A stretch of 8,508 bases of DNA from an uncultured Clostridia bacterium. Lineage in GTDB: Bacteria > Bacillota > Clostridia > Christensenellales > Pumilibacteraceae. The notes under the pieces are model-generated. The model had not been told where the DNA came from and did not search any database. It saw only the letters and a list, made by a program, of their open reading frames with translations. The stretch lies in NCBI GenBank assembly GCA_900553555.1, contig USEG01000032.1, positions 1 to 8,508 of the forward strand, read 5' to 3'. Every line of letters begins with the position of its first letter. Within the stretch, counting starts at the first letter, position 1. The position numbers and the translations under genes were made by a program. Below are positions 1-6,460 of the stretch, piece by piece.

Positions 1-48
1 TCTTCCGAAACCGAAGAACAGCAAGCCGTTGTCGATGACCAGCAGTAA
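1..48 (+). CDS. C-terminal end of an upstream gene, possibly recA (partial)
   Basis: An open frame enters from the left edge and gives 15 residues (SSETEEQQAVVDDQQ) before a TAA stop at 46-48. The tail is acidic and glutamine-rich with no motif of its own. In many Bacillota recA lies just upstream of rny and RecA ends in an acidic, poorly conserved tail, so RecA is a reasonable guess. It rests on gene order and composition only, and any protein with an acidic tail would fit. The next gene has its own promoter 45 bp downstream. Confidence 0.4.
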   Translation, partial: SSETEEQQAVVDDQQ

Positions 49-92
49 ACAGCAGAAATTCTGAATATATTTTTCGTTATGCCGTCATCTGA

Positions 93-121
93 TTGACATT
101 ATCGTTCAAAAGGTATATAAT
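93..121 (+). promoter_or_regulatory. Consensus housekeeping promoter for rny
   Basis: TTGACA at 93-98 and TATAAT at 116-121 are separated by exactly 17 bp, a perfect match to the primary (sigma-A type) consensus. Transcription should start near 128, giving an untranslated leader of about 100 nt before the rny ATG at 228. That leader contains a 14-nt perfect palindrome (176-189). Confidence 0.85.
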
Positions 122-158
122 AAAGATAGATGATAATAAATCGTCTATCTTTTGTTTT
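122..158 (+). terminator. Hairpin plus T-rich tract between the upstream gene and rny
   Basis: Arms 122-133 and 141-152 pair over 12 bp with one T-G wobble around a 7-nt loop, followed by a T-rich run to 158. Read from the upstream gene this is a plausible, AT-rich intrinsic terminator. It sits immediately after the rny -10 box, so rny transcripts starting near 128 would keep only part of the 5' arm and carry a short hairpin at their 5' end. Confidence 0.55.
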
Positions 159-175
159 AATAAATTTATAAGCCG

Positions 176-189
176 TAAAAAGCTTTTTA
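176..189. repeat. 14-nt perfect palindrome in the rny leader
   Basis: TAAAAAGCTTTTTA reads identically on both strands and lies 38 nt before the rny start codon. It could be a protein-binding site or a weak RNA hairpin (5 bp around AGCU). It consists mostly of A and T runs, so chance is possible. Confidence 0.35.
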
Positions 190-227
190 TTTAGTATGAC
201 AAATAAATAAATTTTGGAGGAGTAAAA

Positions 228-1835
228 ATGTTGTTAAACGCATTGTCTATGCCATCCTCCGTTTTGTTGGGCGTATCCACCGGCTGGTGGGTAGTGATTT
301 CTGTCATTGTATTGCTTGTGGGCGGCGCTTTGGGAGCTTTAATTTACGCTCTTATAACCAAAAGAACGCTCAAAAACATCAGCGACGAAAAAGACGCCAA
401 AATGCAGGAAGCCATTGACCAGGCAAAATCGCTTAGAAAAGAAGCTATTTTGGAGGCAAAGGAAGAAATTCATAAGGAACGCGTAGATTTTGATAAAGAA
501 GTCAAAGATCGCCGCGCGGAATTGCAGCGTTCCGAAATTCGTATTCAGCAAAAGGAAGAGGCATTAGAAAAAAAGGAAAACCAGTTAGATAAAAAGGTCG
601 AAAGTGTCGAACAGACAAAGCAAAACCTTGCCGCGCGTGAACGCGAAATAGACGCAAAACAATCCGAGGTCGATAAAGCGCATGAAAACATGCTCAGCGC
701 GCTCGAAAAAGTCGCGCAAATGACCAAAGAAGAGGCTAAGGCGCAGATTATCGAGGCTCTTGAAGACGAAGCAAAGCGCGACGCCGTAAAGATGGTGCGC
801 AATATCGAAGCTCAGGCAAAAGAGGATGCCGATAAAAAGGCAAAAGAGATTGTTTCTCTTGCCGTTCAACGTTGCGCCGTCGATCATTCGTCAGAAATTA
901 CGGTTTCGGTCGTCAATTTGCCCAACGACGAAATGAAAGGTCGTATAATAGGCAGGGAAGGCCGCAATATACGTGCTTTGGAAAATGCCACGGGTGTAGA
1001 TCTGATTATCGACGATACCCCCGAAGCCGTGGTTTTGTCCGGCTTTGATCCCGTAAGACGTGAAATAGCGCGTGTAGCTTTGGAAAAACTTTTGTCGGAC
1101 GGACGTATTCATCCCGGCCGCATAGAAGAAACCGTCGAAAAAGCGCGCCGCGAAATTGACAATCAAATAAAAGAAGCGGGCGAAAACGCAACCTTCGAAG
1201 CGGGCGTCTACGGATTGCATCCCGATCTCATTAAGCTGTTGGGGCGTCTGAAATTCCGTACGAGTTACGGGCAAAACGTTTTGAAACACTCCTTGGAAGT
1301 GTCTTATCTTGCGGGCGTTATGGCAGCCGAGCTAAATGCCGATGTCGCTTTGGCAAAACGCGCGGGTCTGTTGCATGATATAGGTAAAGCCGTCGATCAC
1401 GAAGTGGAAGGCACTCACGTCACCATCGGCGCGGATCTTGCGAAAAAATACAAAGAGAGCAAAGAAGTTATTCATTGTATAGCAGCGCATCACAACGATG
1501 TCGAACCCAATTCGGTAGAGGCCATTATCGTTCAGTGCGCCGATGCAATAAGCGGCAGCCGTCCCGGAGCACGCCGTGAATCGATCGAAAACTATGTAAA
1601 ACGTCTCGAAAAACTCGAAAGCATCGCAAACAGCTACAAAGGCGTCGAAAAATCGTATGCCATTCAAGCCGGTCGCGAAATCCGCATTATTGTTAAGCCT
1701 GAAGTTGTCGACGACGCCGGCACGGTATTCCTCGCCAAAGAAGTTGCAAAACAAATCGAAAGCGAAATGGAGTATCCGGGCCAAATAAAAGTCAATGTTG
1801 TAAGAGAACTGCGTAGCACCGAATACGCTAAATAA
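228..1835 (+). CDS. rny: Ribonuclease Y, membrane-anchored endoribonuclease
   Basis: RNase Y starts bulk mRNA decay and processing in many Gram-positive bacteria by endonucleolytic cleavage, tethered to the inner face of the membrane. The 535-residue product shows the full family layout. One transmembrane helix spans about 20-44, and a charged coiled coil rich in E, K and Q spans about 50-205. A KH RNA-binding domain at about 223-290 has the GxxG loop G242-R-E-G245 within [10 protein letters not shown]. An HD metal-dependent domain follows, with H354, the H383-D384 pair in LLHDIGKA, H421-H422 and D439. The C-terminus ends in RSTEYAK, as expected for this family. Length is close to the Bacillus subtilis enzyme (about 520). 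The ATG has a GGAGGAG ribosome-binding site at 216-222. It is transcribed from a consensus promoter at 93-121. Nothing is truncated and all key residues are present. Confidence 0.97.
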   Translation: MLLNALSMPSSVLLGVSTGWWVVISVIVLLVGGALGALIYALITKRTLKNISDEKDAKMQEAIDQAKSLRKEAILEAKEEIHKERVDFDKEVKDRRAELQRSEIRIQQKEEALEKKENQLDKKVESVEQTKQNLAAREREIDAKQSEVDKAHENMLSALEKVAQMTKEEAKAQIIEALEDEAKRDAVKMVRNIEAQAKEDADKKAKEIVSLAVQRCAVDHSSEITVSVVNLPNDEMKGRIIGREGRNIRALENATGVDLIIDDTPEAVVLSGFDPVRREIARVALEKLLSDGRIHPGRIEETVEKARREIDNQIKEAGENATFEAGVYGLHPDLIKLLGRLKFRTSYGQNVLKHSLEVSYLAGVMAAELNADVALAKRAGLLHDIGKAVDHEVEGTHVTIGADLAKKYKESKEVIHCIAAHHNDVEPNSVEAIIVQCADAISGSRPGARRESIENYVKRLEKLESIANSYKGVEKSYAIQAGREIRIIVKPEVVDDAGTVFLAKEVAKQIESEMEYPGQIKVNVVRELRSTEYAK

Positions 1836-1841
1836 AATCTT

Positions 1842-1875
1842 AAAGCTTCGTATAATCAAATATACGGAGCTTTTT
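1842..1875 (+). terminator. Intrinsic terminator after rny, abutting the next ribosome-binding site
   Basis: Arms 1842-1854 and 1861-1873 form 13 bp with one T-G wobble around a 6-nt loop. The T run is only five bases (1871-1875) and mostly inside the stem, so termination may be leaky. The AAGGAG of the next gene begins at 1876, directly after the hairpin. A TATAAT (1851-1856) lies in the 5' arm and loop, but I see no matching -35 box. Confidence 0.6.
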
Positions 1876-1887
1876 AAGGAGTGGAAA

Positions 1888-3708
1888 ATGATTCTTTCAT
1901 CAAAGACCGTCAGTAATGTTTTTAACGAGATAAACGCGCATAGATCATACGGCAGCGAACGCCGTGCTATGGAATTTGTGCAAAAACAACAATTGGAAGA
2001 CGTAACTTTATGGCCCGACTTTGTAGACGTTTTTCGTCGCCACTATGACGATAAAGACGACGGTTGGCGCGGGGAATATTGGGGCAAGATGATGCGCGGC
2101 GCATGTCTTACGTATTTGAACACCCATTCCTATGAACTTTACCGAATACTCACAAACAGCGTTTACGACATTATCGGCACACAGGATTCATTGGGCAGAA
2201 TTTCGTCATACAGTATTTCAAACGAGTTCCGCGGGTGGGATATTTGGTGCCGCAAGTATGTAATGCTGGGCATGGAATATTACATTGATATATGTAAAGA
2301 TAAAAAATTTATTAAAATCATTACGGACAGTTTGCAAAACCAGGCGGACTATATTATCTCCAAAATAGGAGACGGCGACAATAAAACGGATATTTTTGAT
2401 ACCAGCGATTGGTGGGGCGCCATGAATTCCTGTTCGATACTCGAAGTATTTGTTCGTCTTTTCAATTTAACGCAGAAGAAAAAATATCTTGATTTTGCGG
2501 AATATATCATCAATAAGGGCTTTTGCCGGCAGCTTAATCTAATAGACGCATGTTTGGCCAAGACATACTATCCCTATCAGTTTCCTTATACCAAAGCATA
2601 CGAAATGATGTCGTGCTTTGAGGGATTGCTGGAATATTACCGCATCAAAAAAGTCGATAAATTTTTACTCGCAGTGGAAAATTTCGTCGATATGGTGAAA
2701 GAAACCGATTTGTCAATTATAGGTTGCAGCGGTTGTACACACGAACTGTTTGATAATTCTGCCGTTAAACAGACTGAGCCGGCGCCTGAATTTATAATGC
2801 AGGAGACATGCGTTACGGTAACATGGATGAAACTGTGTTACAATTTGTTAAAATTGACCGGCAAAGCCAAATATGCAAAACTTATTGAGCAATCGGCTTA
2901 TAATGCCTTGCTGGGCTCAGTAAATAGAAATTTAAATGATTTGGTTTTTTGCCAGAACCAGACGCCGGACTTTAATAAAGGCGTTAAATACATATTTGAT
3001 AGTTATAGCCCGTTATATTATGACCGCAGAGGCAAAAAAATCGGCGGACACAAAGATTATAAAGACGGCTATTACTATGGCTGCTGCAATTGTATAGGAT
3101 CTGCCGGGCTTGCCATTTTGAATGATTTTGCCGCGATGAATACAAATGACGGCATTGTCATCAACAGCTTTATTAGGCAAAGAATCAAAACCGACAGCCT
3201 TGAAATCGCAATCAGCGGCTCCTTAGCAAAAAACGGAAAATGCCGAATAAGCGTTATATCGGCGCAGGAAAACATTTTGCAGCATATATTAATCATGCAA
3301 CCCGATTGGGCGGACAATTTTTCGGTCAGACTCAACGGTCAACCCGTTAATAATAACATTATTAACGGTTATTTAGATATCGCAAAAGCTTGGTCGCCTG
3401 ATGATCAAATCATAGTATCTGCAACAATTCCCGTCAAAAAAGTTGTGCTAAACAATAAAATCGCATTCACAAAAGGACAATACGTGCTTGCACGCGATGA
3501 AAATATAGACGAATATTTTTCCGAACCTTTGGACGTCGATATGAAACTCGTAAAATCAAAGAAAATTTTGCAAATACCGGCAGAATTATGTTATGAAGGC
3601 ATTACGAAAAACAATCACAAAATTATATTTATAGATTACGCATCAGCGGGTCAATTCTATGATGAACAAAACTGTAAAATTACAGTATGGTCAAAAATAG
3701 CTGAATAA
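1888..3708 (+). CDS. GH127/DUF1680-type glycoside hydrolase (beta-L-arabinofuranosidase-like)
   Basis: This 606-residue protein matches the beta-L-arabinofuranosidase superfamily (GH127 and its relative GH146), whose members use a zinc-bound cysteine as nucleophile. The zinc and catalytic set is visible: E306 and C308 in ETC, and C399-C400 in YGCCNC. These correspond to Glu338, Cys340, Cys417 and Cys418 of the Bifidobacterium enzyme HypBA1, and C399 would be the nucleophile. E286 in HELFD is the best candidate acid/base. The N-terminal half resembles an (alpha/alpha)6 barrel, with the YWGKMMRG and GWDIWCRKY segments; the last 180 residues look beta-rich. There is no signal peptide, so it probably acts in the cytosol on imported oligosaccharides or glycosides. 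The ATG has AAGGAG at 1876-1881. No transporter or other sugar gene is adjacent. Family placement is firm; the substrate is a guess. Confidence 0.85.
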   Translation: MILSSKTVSNVFNEINAHRSYGSERRAMEFVQKQQLEDVTLWPDFVDVFRRHYDDKDDGWRGEYWGKMMRGACLTYLNTHSYELYRILTNSVYDIIGTQDSLGRISSYSISNEFRGWDIWCRKYVMLGMEYYIDICKDKKFIKIITDSLQNQADYIISKIGDGDNKTDIFDTSDWWGAMNSCSILEVFVRLFNLTQKKKYLDFAEYIINKGFCRQLNLIDACLAKTYYPYQFPYTKAYEMMSCFEGLLEYYRIKKVDKFLLAVENFVDMVKETDLSIIGCSGCTHELFDNSAVKQTEPAPEFIMQETCVTVTWMKLCYNLLKLTGKAKYAKLIEQSAYNALLGSVNRNLNDLVFCQNQTPDFNKGVKYIFDSYSPLYYDRRGKKIGGHKDYKDGYYYGCCNCIGSAGLAILNDFAAMNTNDGIVINSFIRQRIKTDSLEIAISGSLAKNGKCRISVISAQENILQHILIMQPDWADNFSVRLNGQPVNNNIINGYLDIAKAWSPDDQIIVSATIPVKKVVLNNKIAFTKGQYVLARDENIDEYFSEPLDVDMKLVKSKKILQIPAELCYEGITKNNHKIIFIDYASAGQFYDEQNCKITVWSKIAE

Positions 3709-3735
3709 TCGGTAATTTTAATAGAAATATGCAAT

Positions 3736-3771
3736 AAATCGGTACTATGCGTGACATAATACCGATTTTTT
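3736..3771 (+). terminator. Strong intrinsic terminator of the glycosidase gene
   Basis: AAATCGGTA (3736-3744) pairs perfectly with TACCGATTT (3760-3768), and three more pairs form inside after one mismatch. Six T residues (3766-3771) follow. It lies 27 nt after the stop codon and works only in the plus direction. Confidence 0.85.
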
Positions 3772-3881
3772 ACAGCTTTATATTGACGCTGCAAAAGATA
3801 TGTCCGTTTATCATCGCATTTTATCACATTTTTGCGATTAAATATATGGCTGCTTATTATATCCAATTAAAAAACAGCCAA

Positions 3882-3996
3882 ACATACAAAAGTTATCTAT
3901 ATTCTGCAATATATATGCAATATAAATGATATTTGTATGTCTCATGCTAAAACAATAGCATATTTTCCATGCCAATATTATGTACAAACATACAAA
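3882..3996. repeat. Three copies of ACATACAAA, in direct and inverted orientation
   Basis: ACATACAAA occurs at 3882-3890 and 3988-3996, within an identical 13-mer CAAACATACAAAA at 3879-3891 and 3985-3997. Its exact complement TTTGTATGT is at 3932-3940. The middle copy can pair with either outer copy. Between the middle and last copies is a small hairpin, ATGCTA 3944-3949 with TAGCAT 3956-3961. The function is unknown: it may be a protein-binding array, alternative RNA hairpins, or AT-rich coincidence. Confidence 0.5.
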
Positions 3997-4175
3997 AATT
4001 GCGTTAAAAGTGCCCACAGAATTGTCTTGCTCAAATGAATTGTTCGGATGAGTGGCAAATTCTATATAAAATTGTCATTTTACATTACTACAAATCAAGA
4101 AACTGATTTTATTAGAAAATTAGGGAATTATTTATCAAAATTTTATTGCGGATGCAACAGAACAAAATTAAAGCC

Positions 4176-4290
4176 CCTAAAAAGCCTATACTATTCGTAA
4201 AAGTGTAGTTTTACGAATAGTTGAAATATATGCCTCTACACTGATTTTTCTTTTTCTCGGCCCTTTTGTCTGTTTAAGATATTTTTTAGG
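4176..4290. other. Structured intergenic element: 13-bp hairpin with pseudoknot potential
   Basis: A perfect 13-bp stem joins 4190-4202 to 4209-4221 around a 6-nt loop, GTGTAG. The loop is exactly complementary to CTACAC at 4236-4241. CCTAAAAA (4176-4183) and TTTTTAGG (4283-4290) could close an 8-bp helix around the whole unit. A pyrimidine-rich run follows the CTACAC segment, so AGTGTAG/CTACACT could instead form a terminator-like alternative. No known RNA family is recognised, and expression and strand are unknown. Confidence 0.4.
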
Positions 4291-4299
4291 CATAAATTA

Positions 4300-4500
4300 A
4301 AAGGCCTTTAGCGGCCATTGTGGAGCCAATACTTTAAGCAACTTTAATAAGTAACACCATCTTTTCGAAAGAAACCTCGCGTGTGCAAACTTTTCTGCTC
4401 GCGTGCTTCTCCGCAATATCTGCCCGGCGGCCCAAGAAGTTTGGTTTGCTCCTTTGCCCGGCGTATGTATTTTGGCGCTGCTGTCTGTTTTAATAACATA
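4300..4500. other. GC-rich block with short direct repeats, possible interspersed repeat or gene relic
   Basis: G+C rises to 34 of 60 in 4381-4440, against 20 of 60 in 4141-4200. Two direct repeats lie inside: CTCGCGTG at 4376-4383 and 4398-4405, and TGCCCGGCG at 4421-4429 and 4455-4463. A palindrome AAAGGCCTTT (4300-4309) marks the left edge. A 110-codon minus-strand frame (4629 to 4297) runs through it, but it starts at GTG without a ribosome-binding site and looks like no protein family I recognise. Confidence 0.35.
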
Positions 4501-4660
4501 TAAAGGAATAGTTATACTTTCAAAAATTGTTGAGAGTAATTTAATTAGTTTTACACAACAATAAAAAATGCGTGCAAACAAGCATCTTCTCTTTCGTTGT
4601 GGGCAATAGTAGACTACTACAATTTTCACCGATAGTTTTTTACTGCATATTATATTTTTG

Positions 4661-4694
4661 TAAAAGAAAATATATGTAAGACCTACTCTTACAT
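4661..4694 (-). terminator. Candidate terminator of the XRE gene
   Basis: ATGTAAG (4674-4680) and CTTACAT (4688-4694) form a 7-bp stem with a 7-nt loop. Read on the minus strand the hairpin is followed by a T-rich stretch. It lies 67 nt beyond the XRE stop codon. The stem is short and AT-rich. Confidence 0.4.
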
Positions 4695-4761
4695 TTGTTA
4701 AACAGAAATTTTCGATAATTGCAGCGAAAACCAGCGCCTTGCTACACTCGTTTGTCAGCGT

Positions 4762-5001
4762 TTAATCTGTAATATTATCGCCTTTAAATAGCGGACTGTC
4801 AAAAAAATCGTATAGACTTATGCCAAATCCTTGCGCCAGTTCGTAAATCACTATAAGACTTACGGATCTATTGCGTTTTAATCGTATGTCGCCTATTGTA
4901 GTTTGTGCTACGCCTGTAAGCTTATATAATCTGTATTGCGTTAATTTGCGCTCTGCCATCAATTCTTCAATTCTCAGCGCAACTGCTTCCGATAAAGTCA
5001 A
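4762..5001 (-). CDS. Small XRE-family (Cro/CI-type) DNA-binding regulator
   Basis: The 79-residue protein is essentially one helix-turn-helix domain of the Cro/CI (XRE) fold. Helices run from about residue 5 to 67, with the recognition region at TQYRLYKLTGVAQTTIGDI (about 21-39). The C-terminus reads YDFFDSPLF and carries no effector or dimerisation domain. Such proteins usually bind short palindromes as dimers, often repressing their own gene. The start is a TTG at 5001-4999, chosen because GGAGGT (5015-5010) lies 8 nt upstream and the resulting MTLSEAV start matches what I know of this small family. A TATACT -10 box (5041-5036) is properly placed but has no good -35. It is divergent from the recombinase gene, 333 bp away. 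The target is unknown. Confidence 0.85.
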   Translation of the reverse strand: MTLSEAVALRIEELMAERKLTQYRLYKLTGVAQTTIGDIRLKRNRSVSLIVIYELAQGFGISLYDFFDSPLFKGDNITD

Positions 5002-5075
5002 AAATTTTTACCTCCACTCATTTAAAATTAAAATTAGTATAAAACTTTTTCAAAAATCCATACTTAGCGCACCCG

Positions 5076-5101
5076 TAGTACTTATTTTCCGCTATGTACT
5101 A
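5076..5101. promoter_or_regulatory. Inverted repeat upstream of the XRE gene, possible operator
   Basis: TAGTAC (5076-5081) and GTACTA (5096-5101) are exact inverted repeats 14 bp apart, about 75 bp upstream of the XRE start and beyond its -10 box. An autoregulatory operator is possible, but the arms are short and there is no second copy upstream of the recombinase. Confidence 0.25.
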
Positions 5102-5202
5102 TGGTTTTATGGAGTGTTTTTGTCTATAACGACGGCAATAAGCGCACCGTGTTCTTTCCGACGGCGAAATATTTATTTCAATTACATAAGCTTATATTTT
5201 TA

Positions 5203-5238
5203 GCAAATTGCGCTTAACGCTGCTTTTGCGCTTTTTTT
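5203..5238 (+). terminator. Terminator-like GCGC hairpin and T7 run with no plus-strand gene before it
   Basis: GCGC at 5210-5213 can pair with GCGC at 5228-5231, and seven T residues follow (5232-5238). The stem is only 4 bp with a 14-nt loop, so this is weak. The 333-bp gap it sits in (5002-5334) otherwise holds only the XRE promoter region, short repeats (AGCGCACC near 5064 and 5144, CGACGGC twice) and the recombinase promoter. Confidence 0.25.
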
Positions 5239-5300
5239 ACACATTTTCAGGCAAAACAATAAACTGAGAAAAAATTATACCCCATAAGACGCAATAAAGT

Positions 5301-5328
5301 TTGTCTTTTGCGGTATTTATGTTATAAT
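5301..5328 (+). promoter_or_regulatory. Extended -10 promoter of the recombinase gene
   Basis: TGTTATAAT at 5320-5328 is a perfect extended -10 element (TGn plus TATAAT). TTGTCT at 5301-5306 is a partial -35 with a 16-bp spacer. The standard distance from the -10 puts transcription start at 5335, which is the first base of the ATG. Confidence 0.7.
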
Positions 5329-5334
5329 ATATCT

Positions 5335-6408
5335 ATGAGTAATTATTTTGATGACAGAGAGATTTTATATACCGAAAAGACACGTCAAATCTGCGAAGAT
5401 TTACCGCCTTATGTTATGGAGTTTTTAGTAGGGATACAGATGCGAACCACTCCTTTAACTCGTTATGCCTATGCCGGTGATCTGAAGATTTTTTTGGAAT
5501 TTCTTTTTAACAACAGGTTTAAAGGCAAATATCAAACGCTTAAGGAAATTACGCTGGAAGATATCGAACAACTTACCGCTTTTGATATAGAATTGTTTTT
5601 GGAATATTTATCCCTATATAAGATCAACGGACGCAAAATTAAGTGCGGTGAGCGCGCCAAAGAGAGAAAATTGTCGGCAATTCGATCCTTTTACAAGTTT
5701 TTTTATAAACATGATTTGCTGTCTACCAACGTTACTCAAAAAGTCGATACCCCGAAAATACACGACAAACCCATAGTATTTCTCGACAAACACGAAATAT
5801 CGAAACTAATAGAAGAAGCCAAAGACGGCGATTCGCTTTCCTCGCGCGAAAAGACCTACCATAATTACACAAAATGCCGTGATGTCGCCCTGCTGTCTCT
5901 TTTATTGGGCACCGGAATGAGAATAAGCGAATGCGTCGGAATAAACGAAAAAGACCTGGATCTTAAAAATAACGCTGTCTCCATAACGCGCAAAGGCGGC
6001 AACAAAACCATATTGTATTTTTCTGAAGATGTTGCGTCCGCTCTTATTGACTATCTAAACTGGAAAGAAGATCAAATTACGCAACAAACAGATTTTGCAA
6101 AAAACATTAAAGATACCGACGCACTTTTTTTATCTCTGCAAGGCCGGCGCATCAATGTAAGAACGGCGGAAAATCTTGTCAAAAAATATGCCTCGTACGC
6201 CGCCCCGTTAAAAAAAATATCTCCGCACAAACTTCGTTCTACATTCGGCACAACACTCTACAGAAAGACAAAAGATATTTATGTAGTGGCCGATATTTTA
6301 GGACACCGAGATGTAAACACCACAAAAAAACATTATGCGGCTATCAGTGAAGATATTCGAAAAAGCAGTGCAAATCTGATTAAATTTGATGAAAATGACG
6401 ATGATTGA
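5335..6408 (+). CDS. Tyrosine recombinase/integrase (XerC/XerD-like)
   Basis: The protein is a 357-residue DNA strand-exchange enzyme of the phage-integrase family. An N-terminal SAM-like core-binding domain (about 18-135) includes the TRYAYAGDLKIFLEFL segment. The catalytic domain (about 145-345) carries every canonical residue: R196 in GTGMRISE, K220 in TRKGG, H298 and R301 in SPHKLRSTF, H324 in LGHRD, and the nucleophile Y334 in KKHYAAI. It ends in an acidic tail, DENDDD. The ATG at 5335 is preferred over an in-frame TTG at 5308 because the latter lies inside the promoter. No ribosome-binding site precedes the ATG, so a leaderless mRNA is likely. It is not clearly XerC or XerD: no dif-like site or flanking xer context is seen. 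It could be a chromosomal orphan or the integrase of a decayed element. Confidence 0.92.
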   Translation: MSNYFDDREILYTEKTRQICEDLPPYVMEFLVGIQMRTTPLTRYAYAGDLKIFLEFLFNNRFKGKYQTLKEITLEDIEQLTAFDIELFLEYLSLYKINGRKIKCGERAKERKLSAIRSFYKFFYKHDLLSTNVTQKVDTPKIHDKPIVFLDKHEISKLIEEAKDGDSLSSREKTYHNYTKCRDVALLSLLLGTGMRISECVGINEKDLDLKNNAVSITRKGGNKTILYFSEDVASALIDYLNWKEDQITQQTDFAKNIKDTDALFLSLQGRRINVRTAENLVKKYASYAAPLKKISPHKLRSTFGTTLYRKTKDIYVVADILGHRDVNTTKKHYAAISEDIRKSSANLIKFDENDDD

Positions 6409-6436
6409 GTATTCTGTCAGACAAAGTACTAATTTT

Positions 6437-6459
6437 CTTCAAGTATTATTAAGTTTTTT
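6437..6459 (+). terminator. Weak terminator after the recombinase gene
   Basis: CTT-C-AA (6437-6442) pairs with TTAAG (6449-6453) over five pairs with one bulge, followed by six T residues (6454-6459). The -35 box of the next promoter starts two bases later. The stem is poor, so read-through is likely. Confidence 0.3.
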
Positions 6460-6460
6460 G

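Larger units (their letters stand above)
3772..4761. other. About 1 kb without a credible gene
   Basis: No frame on either strand has a ribosome-binding site together with protein-like composition. The first part is very AT-rich: I count 15 G+C in 60 for 3841-3900. It contains a three-copy 9-nt motif (3882-3996), a structured segment (4176-4290), a GC-rich block (about 4300-4500), a long imperfect hairpin (CACAAC 4554-4559 with GTTGTG 4596-4601, enclosing ATGC/GCAT), and an odd palindrome TAGTAG-A-CTACTA (4607-4619). A weak promoter-like pair (TTGTTC 4040-4045, TATATA 4063-4068, 17-bp spacer) could drive a transcript into the structured segment. Confidence 0.6.

Noticed and set aside
1332..1859. 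175-codon minus-strand open frame within rny
   Set aside because: Shadow of the rny reading frame: it lies antisense to the well-conserved HD domain and has no recognisable protein features. The other long antisense frames in rny and the PadR gene are likewise shadows.
3747..3929. 60-codon plus-strand open frame after the glycosidase
   Set aside because: It starts inside the terminator hairpin, has no ribosome-binding site, and its composition simply reflects AT-rich DNA.
3879..3997. CRISPR array suggested by repeated ACATACAAA
   Set aside because: Repeats are only 9-13 nt, unevenly spaced and in mixed orientation, with no cas genes.
4607..4619. Odd palindrome TAGTAG-A-CTACTA as an XRE operator
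   Set aside because: It lies downstream of the XRE gene, not near its promoter, and there is no second copy at either divergent promoter.
4297..4629. 110-codon minus-strand open frame in the GC-rich block
   Set aside because: GTG start without a ribosome-binding site, an arginine/cysteine-rich product unlike known proteins, and internal DNA repeats. It is reported as a composition anomaly, not as a gene.
4871..5203. 110-codon plus-strand open frame
   Set aside because: It overlaps the XRE gene antisense, and the XRE frame has a family match and a ribosome-binding site.
5308..5334. Upstream TTG start for the recombinase, adding nine residues
   Set aside because: This stretch contains the extended -10 element and would not be transcribed from it; no ribosome-binding site precedes the TTG, and the ATG at 5335 fits the protein's natural start.
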